Shown here: positions 62,676 to 64,000 of the stretch, one piece after another
Position numbering within the stretch: position 1 is the first letter of the stretch
How the letters are laid out: the number at the start of each line of letters is the position of its first letter
NCBI GenBank assembly: GCA_028873815.1
Contig: JAPPNN010000010.1
Span: forward strand, 1 to 64,000
From: Gemmatimonadota bacterium
GTDB taxonomy: Bacteria > Gemmatimonadota > Gemmatimonadetes > Longimicrobiales > Gaopeijiaceae
Direction: 5' to 3'
Length of the DNA: 64,000 nucleotides
Position numbers and translations under genes: made by a program
The notes under the pieces: generated by a model
Told to the model about the DNA's origin: nothing
Database searches by the model: none
Seen by the model: only the letters and a program-made list of their open reading frames with translations

Positions 62676-63997
62676 GCCGCGTTCTCATCCGCGGGGGACG
62701 TGTTATCGATCCTGCAGCCGGCCTCGACGCGGGCGAGTCGGACGTACTCGTCGTGGACGGCAGGATCGACGCGGTCGGCCCCGGCCTCGACGCGGGAGAC
62801 GCCGATGTGGTTGATGCCCGCGGGCTGATTGTCGCGCCCGGGTTCGTGGATCCCCATGCGCACCTCTGCGAGCCGGGATGGGAGCACCGCGAGACGATCC
62901 GCACGGGGGCGCTGGCGGCGGCAGCCGGTGGGTATACTACCGTCTGCGCGATGCCCGATACGGATCCGGTCGTCGACGACCCCGCGTCGGTGGGCTTCAT
63001 CGTTGCCGAAGGGCGACGCGCGCGCGGGGCCAGGGTCTACCCGGTCGCGGCACTGTCTGCCGGCTGCGAAGGGGAGCGCCTCACCGAGTTCGGCGAGATC
63101 GTGGACGCCGGCGCCGTGGCGGTATGTGACGCGGGCAAGGCGGTAGAGTCGTCCAGCCTGATGCGGCTTGCCCTCGAATACGCCCGGTCGTTCGGCGTGC
63201 CGGTGTTGTCCCAGGGGGAGGACCGGGATCTTGCGCGCACCGGCGTGATGCACGAAGGGGTCATGTCGACCCGGCTGGGGTTGCGCGGCAAGCCTGCCGT
63301 CGCGGAAGAGATCGGCGTGGCGCGGGACCTCGCTCTTGCCCGTACGACTGGCGGAAGGCTTCATCTGCAACGGATTTCAACGGGTGTGGCCGCCGAACTG
63401 ATCCGCGCTGCCAGGGCCGCTGGTGTGCAGGTTACCGCCGAAGCCACGCCGCACCACCTGTTGTTGTCCGACGATCTGCTGGAAGGCTACGGCACGGAAT
63501 ACAAAGTCGATCCGCCGCTGCGCACAGTGGGCGACGTGGAGTTGCTGGGCGCGGCGCTGGCCGACGGGATCATCGACTGTATCGCAACGGACCACGCACC
63601 GCGTCACTACGACGAAAAGGAGCAGGCCTTCGACGATGCGCCGCACGGTGTCGTGGGACTGGAAACCGCCTTCGCGGTTCTGCACACCCGCCTTGTGCGG
63701 AAGAACCTGCTTCCGCTGCACGATCTGCTGCACCGCATGTCGACGGGTCCCGCGCGCGCCCTCGGACTGCCGGGAGGCAGCCTGGAACCCGGTCAGCCGG
63801 CCGACGTCGTGCTCATCGACACCGAGTTGGACTGGACCGTCGTGGCCGAGAACTTTGTCTCGAAGGGGCGGAACACGCCGTTCGAGGGTGCCGGGATGAC
63901 CGGAAGGGTCGTCAGAACGCTGGTGGGCGGGACGACCGTCTGGAGTCTGGGTCGGGCTACTCGTGCCCCTGGACCAGGCGCGCCAGCTGCGACTTGA
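62672..63997 (+). CDS. pyrC: Dihydroorotase-like protein with degenerate active site
   Basis: A 441-aa protein of the type I dihydroorotase family, with good overall match: [54 protein letters not shown] and [10 protein letters not shown]. Several functional residues are changed. The substrate-binding Arg of HxHLREPG is Cys (62867-62869), the Asn of MPNT is Asp, the metal-ligand His of the HCED motif is Gln (63212-63214), and the His of the HIST/HVST motif is Arg (63371-63373). First-metal HxH and the late His/Asp remain. It resembles the inactive PyrC' that stiffens PyrB in Pseudomonas. An active enzyme elsewhere is likely. The ATG at 62672 lies in the pyrB stop. Confidence 0.88.
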   Translation: MSRVLIRGGRVIDPAAGLDAGESDVLVVDGRIDAVGPGLDAGDADVVDARGLIVAPGFVDPHAHLCEPGWEHRETIRTGALAAAAGGYTTVCAMPDTDPVVDDPASVGFIVAEGRRARGARVYPVAALSAGCEGERLTEFGEIVDAGAVAVCDAGKAVESSSLMRLALEYARSFGVPVLSQGEDRDLARTGVMHEGVMSTRLGLRGKPAVAEEIGVARDLALARTTGGRLHLQRISTGVAAELIRAARAAGVQVTAEATPHHLLLSDDLLEGYGTEYKVDPPLRTVGDVELLGAALADGIIDCIATDHAPRHYDEKEQAFDDAPHGVVGLETAFAVLHTRLVRKNLLPLHDLLHRMSTGPARALGLPGGSLEPGQPADVVLIDTELDWTVVAENFVSKGRNTPFEGAGMTGRVVRTLVGGTTVWSLGRATRAPGPGAPAAT

Positions 63998-64000
63998 TCC

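Overview
The window is high-GC bacterial chromosome, densely packed, with many 4-bp start/stop overlaps and frequent GTG or TTG starts. A Gram-negative envelope is indicated by a TolC-type outer membrane factor, RND pumps, lipoproteins and a GmhB-like phosphatase. Several secreted or membrane proteins (DUF4159, a DUF4175-like coiled-coil protein, an 'asparagine synthetase B-like' secreted protein, an SbsA-type Ig-like lipoprotein) remind me of Gemmatimonadota and related phyla. That placement is inference, not proof.

Layout. (1) 843-11909 is a defence island on the + strand. It holds an orphan Phd/YefM-type antitoxin joined to a complete type I restriction-modification operon (hsdR, hsdM, hsdS), a small two-helix membrane protein overlapping hsdS, an ImmA/IrrE peptidase with a DUF4411 PIN-like partner, and a tightly overlapped three-gene unit: a small Cys-containing ORF, an unrecognised 350-aa protein and a reverse transcriptase with an alpha-helical C-terminal half. 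The last unit is visibly less GC-rich than the rest and is the best candidate for an undescribed system. (2) 12201-18865 is housekeeping: clpB with a phased set of palindromes in its leader, methylmalonyl-CoA epimerase, a SUMF1-domain protein, thioredoxin, and rsmI running in frame into a DUF4159 gene. (3) 18179-27870 is a run of 4-bp-overlapping genes for a membrane/secreted protein cluster, ending in a JAB-domain/DinG helicase fusion. (4) 27952-39879 carries a FAH-family enzyme, valS, an Ig-like lipoprotein with PDTV repeats, selA, a gmhB-like phosphatase, an A-type Fe-S carrier, an MBL hydrolase, purN and purH. (5) 39950-42650 is a tRNA-Ser(UGA) whose 3' end is duplicated nearby, followed by an ATPase with eroded Walker motifs and a truncated HATPase-type regulator, probably a remnant of an integrated element. 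(6) 42692-63997 has an S9 peptidase, ispG, a four-gene RND efflux operon with two different permeases, gltX, a LexA-like repressor without the protease residues, tadA, an NhaC-type antiporter, and a pyrR-pyrB-pyrC operon whose PyrC lacks key active-site residues.

How they work together. The island combines restriction, toxin-antitoxin-like and reverse-transcriptase functions. The core genome contributes protein quality control (ClpB, thioredoxin), translation (ValS, GltX, TadA, RsmI, tRNA-Ser, SelA), purine and pyrimidine synthesis, isoprenoid synthesis and export. Several proteins appear to have lost catalytic residues while the frame is kept (LexA-like, PyrC, the AAA ATPase, one DinG Fe-S cysteine). 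These are the most testable oddities outside the island. No CRISPR array or recognisable insertion sequence was seen.
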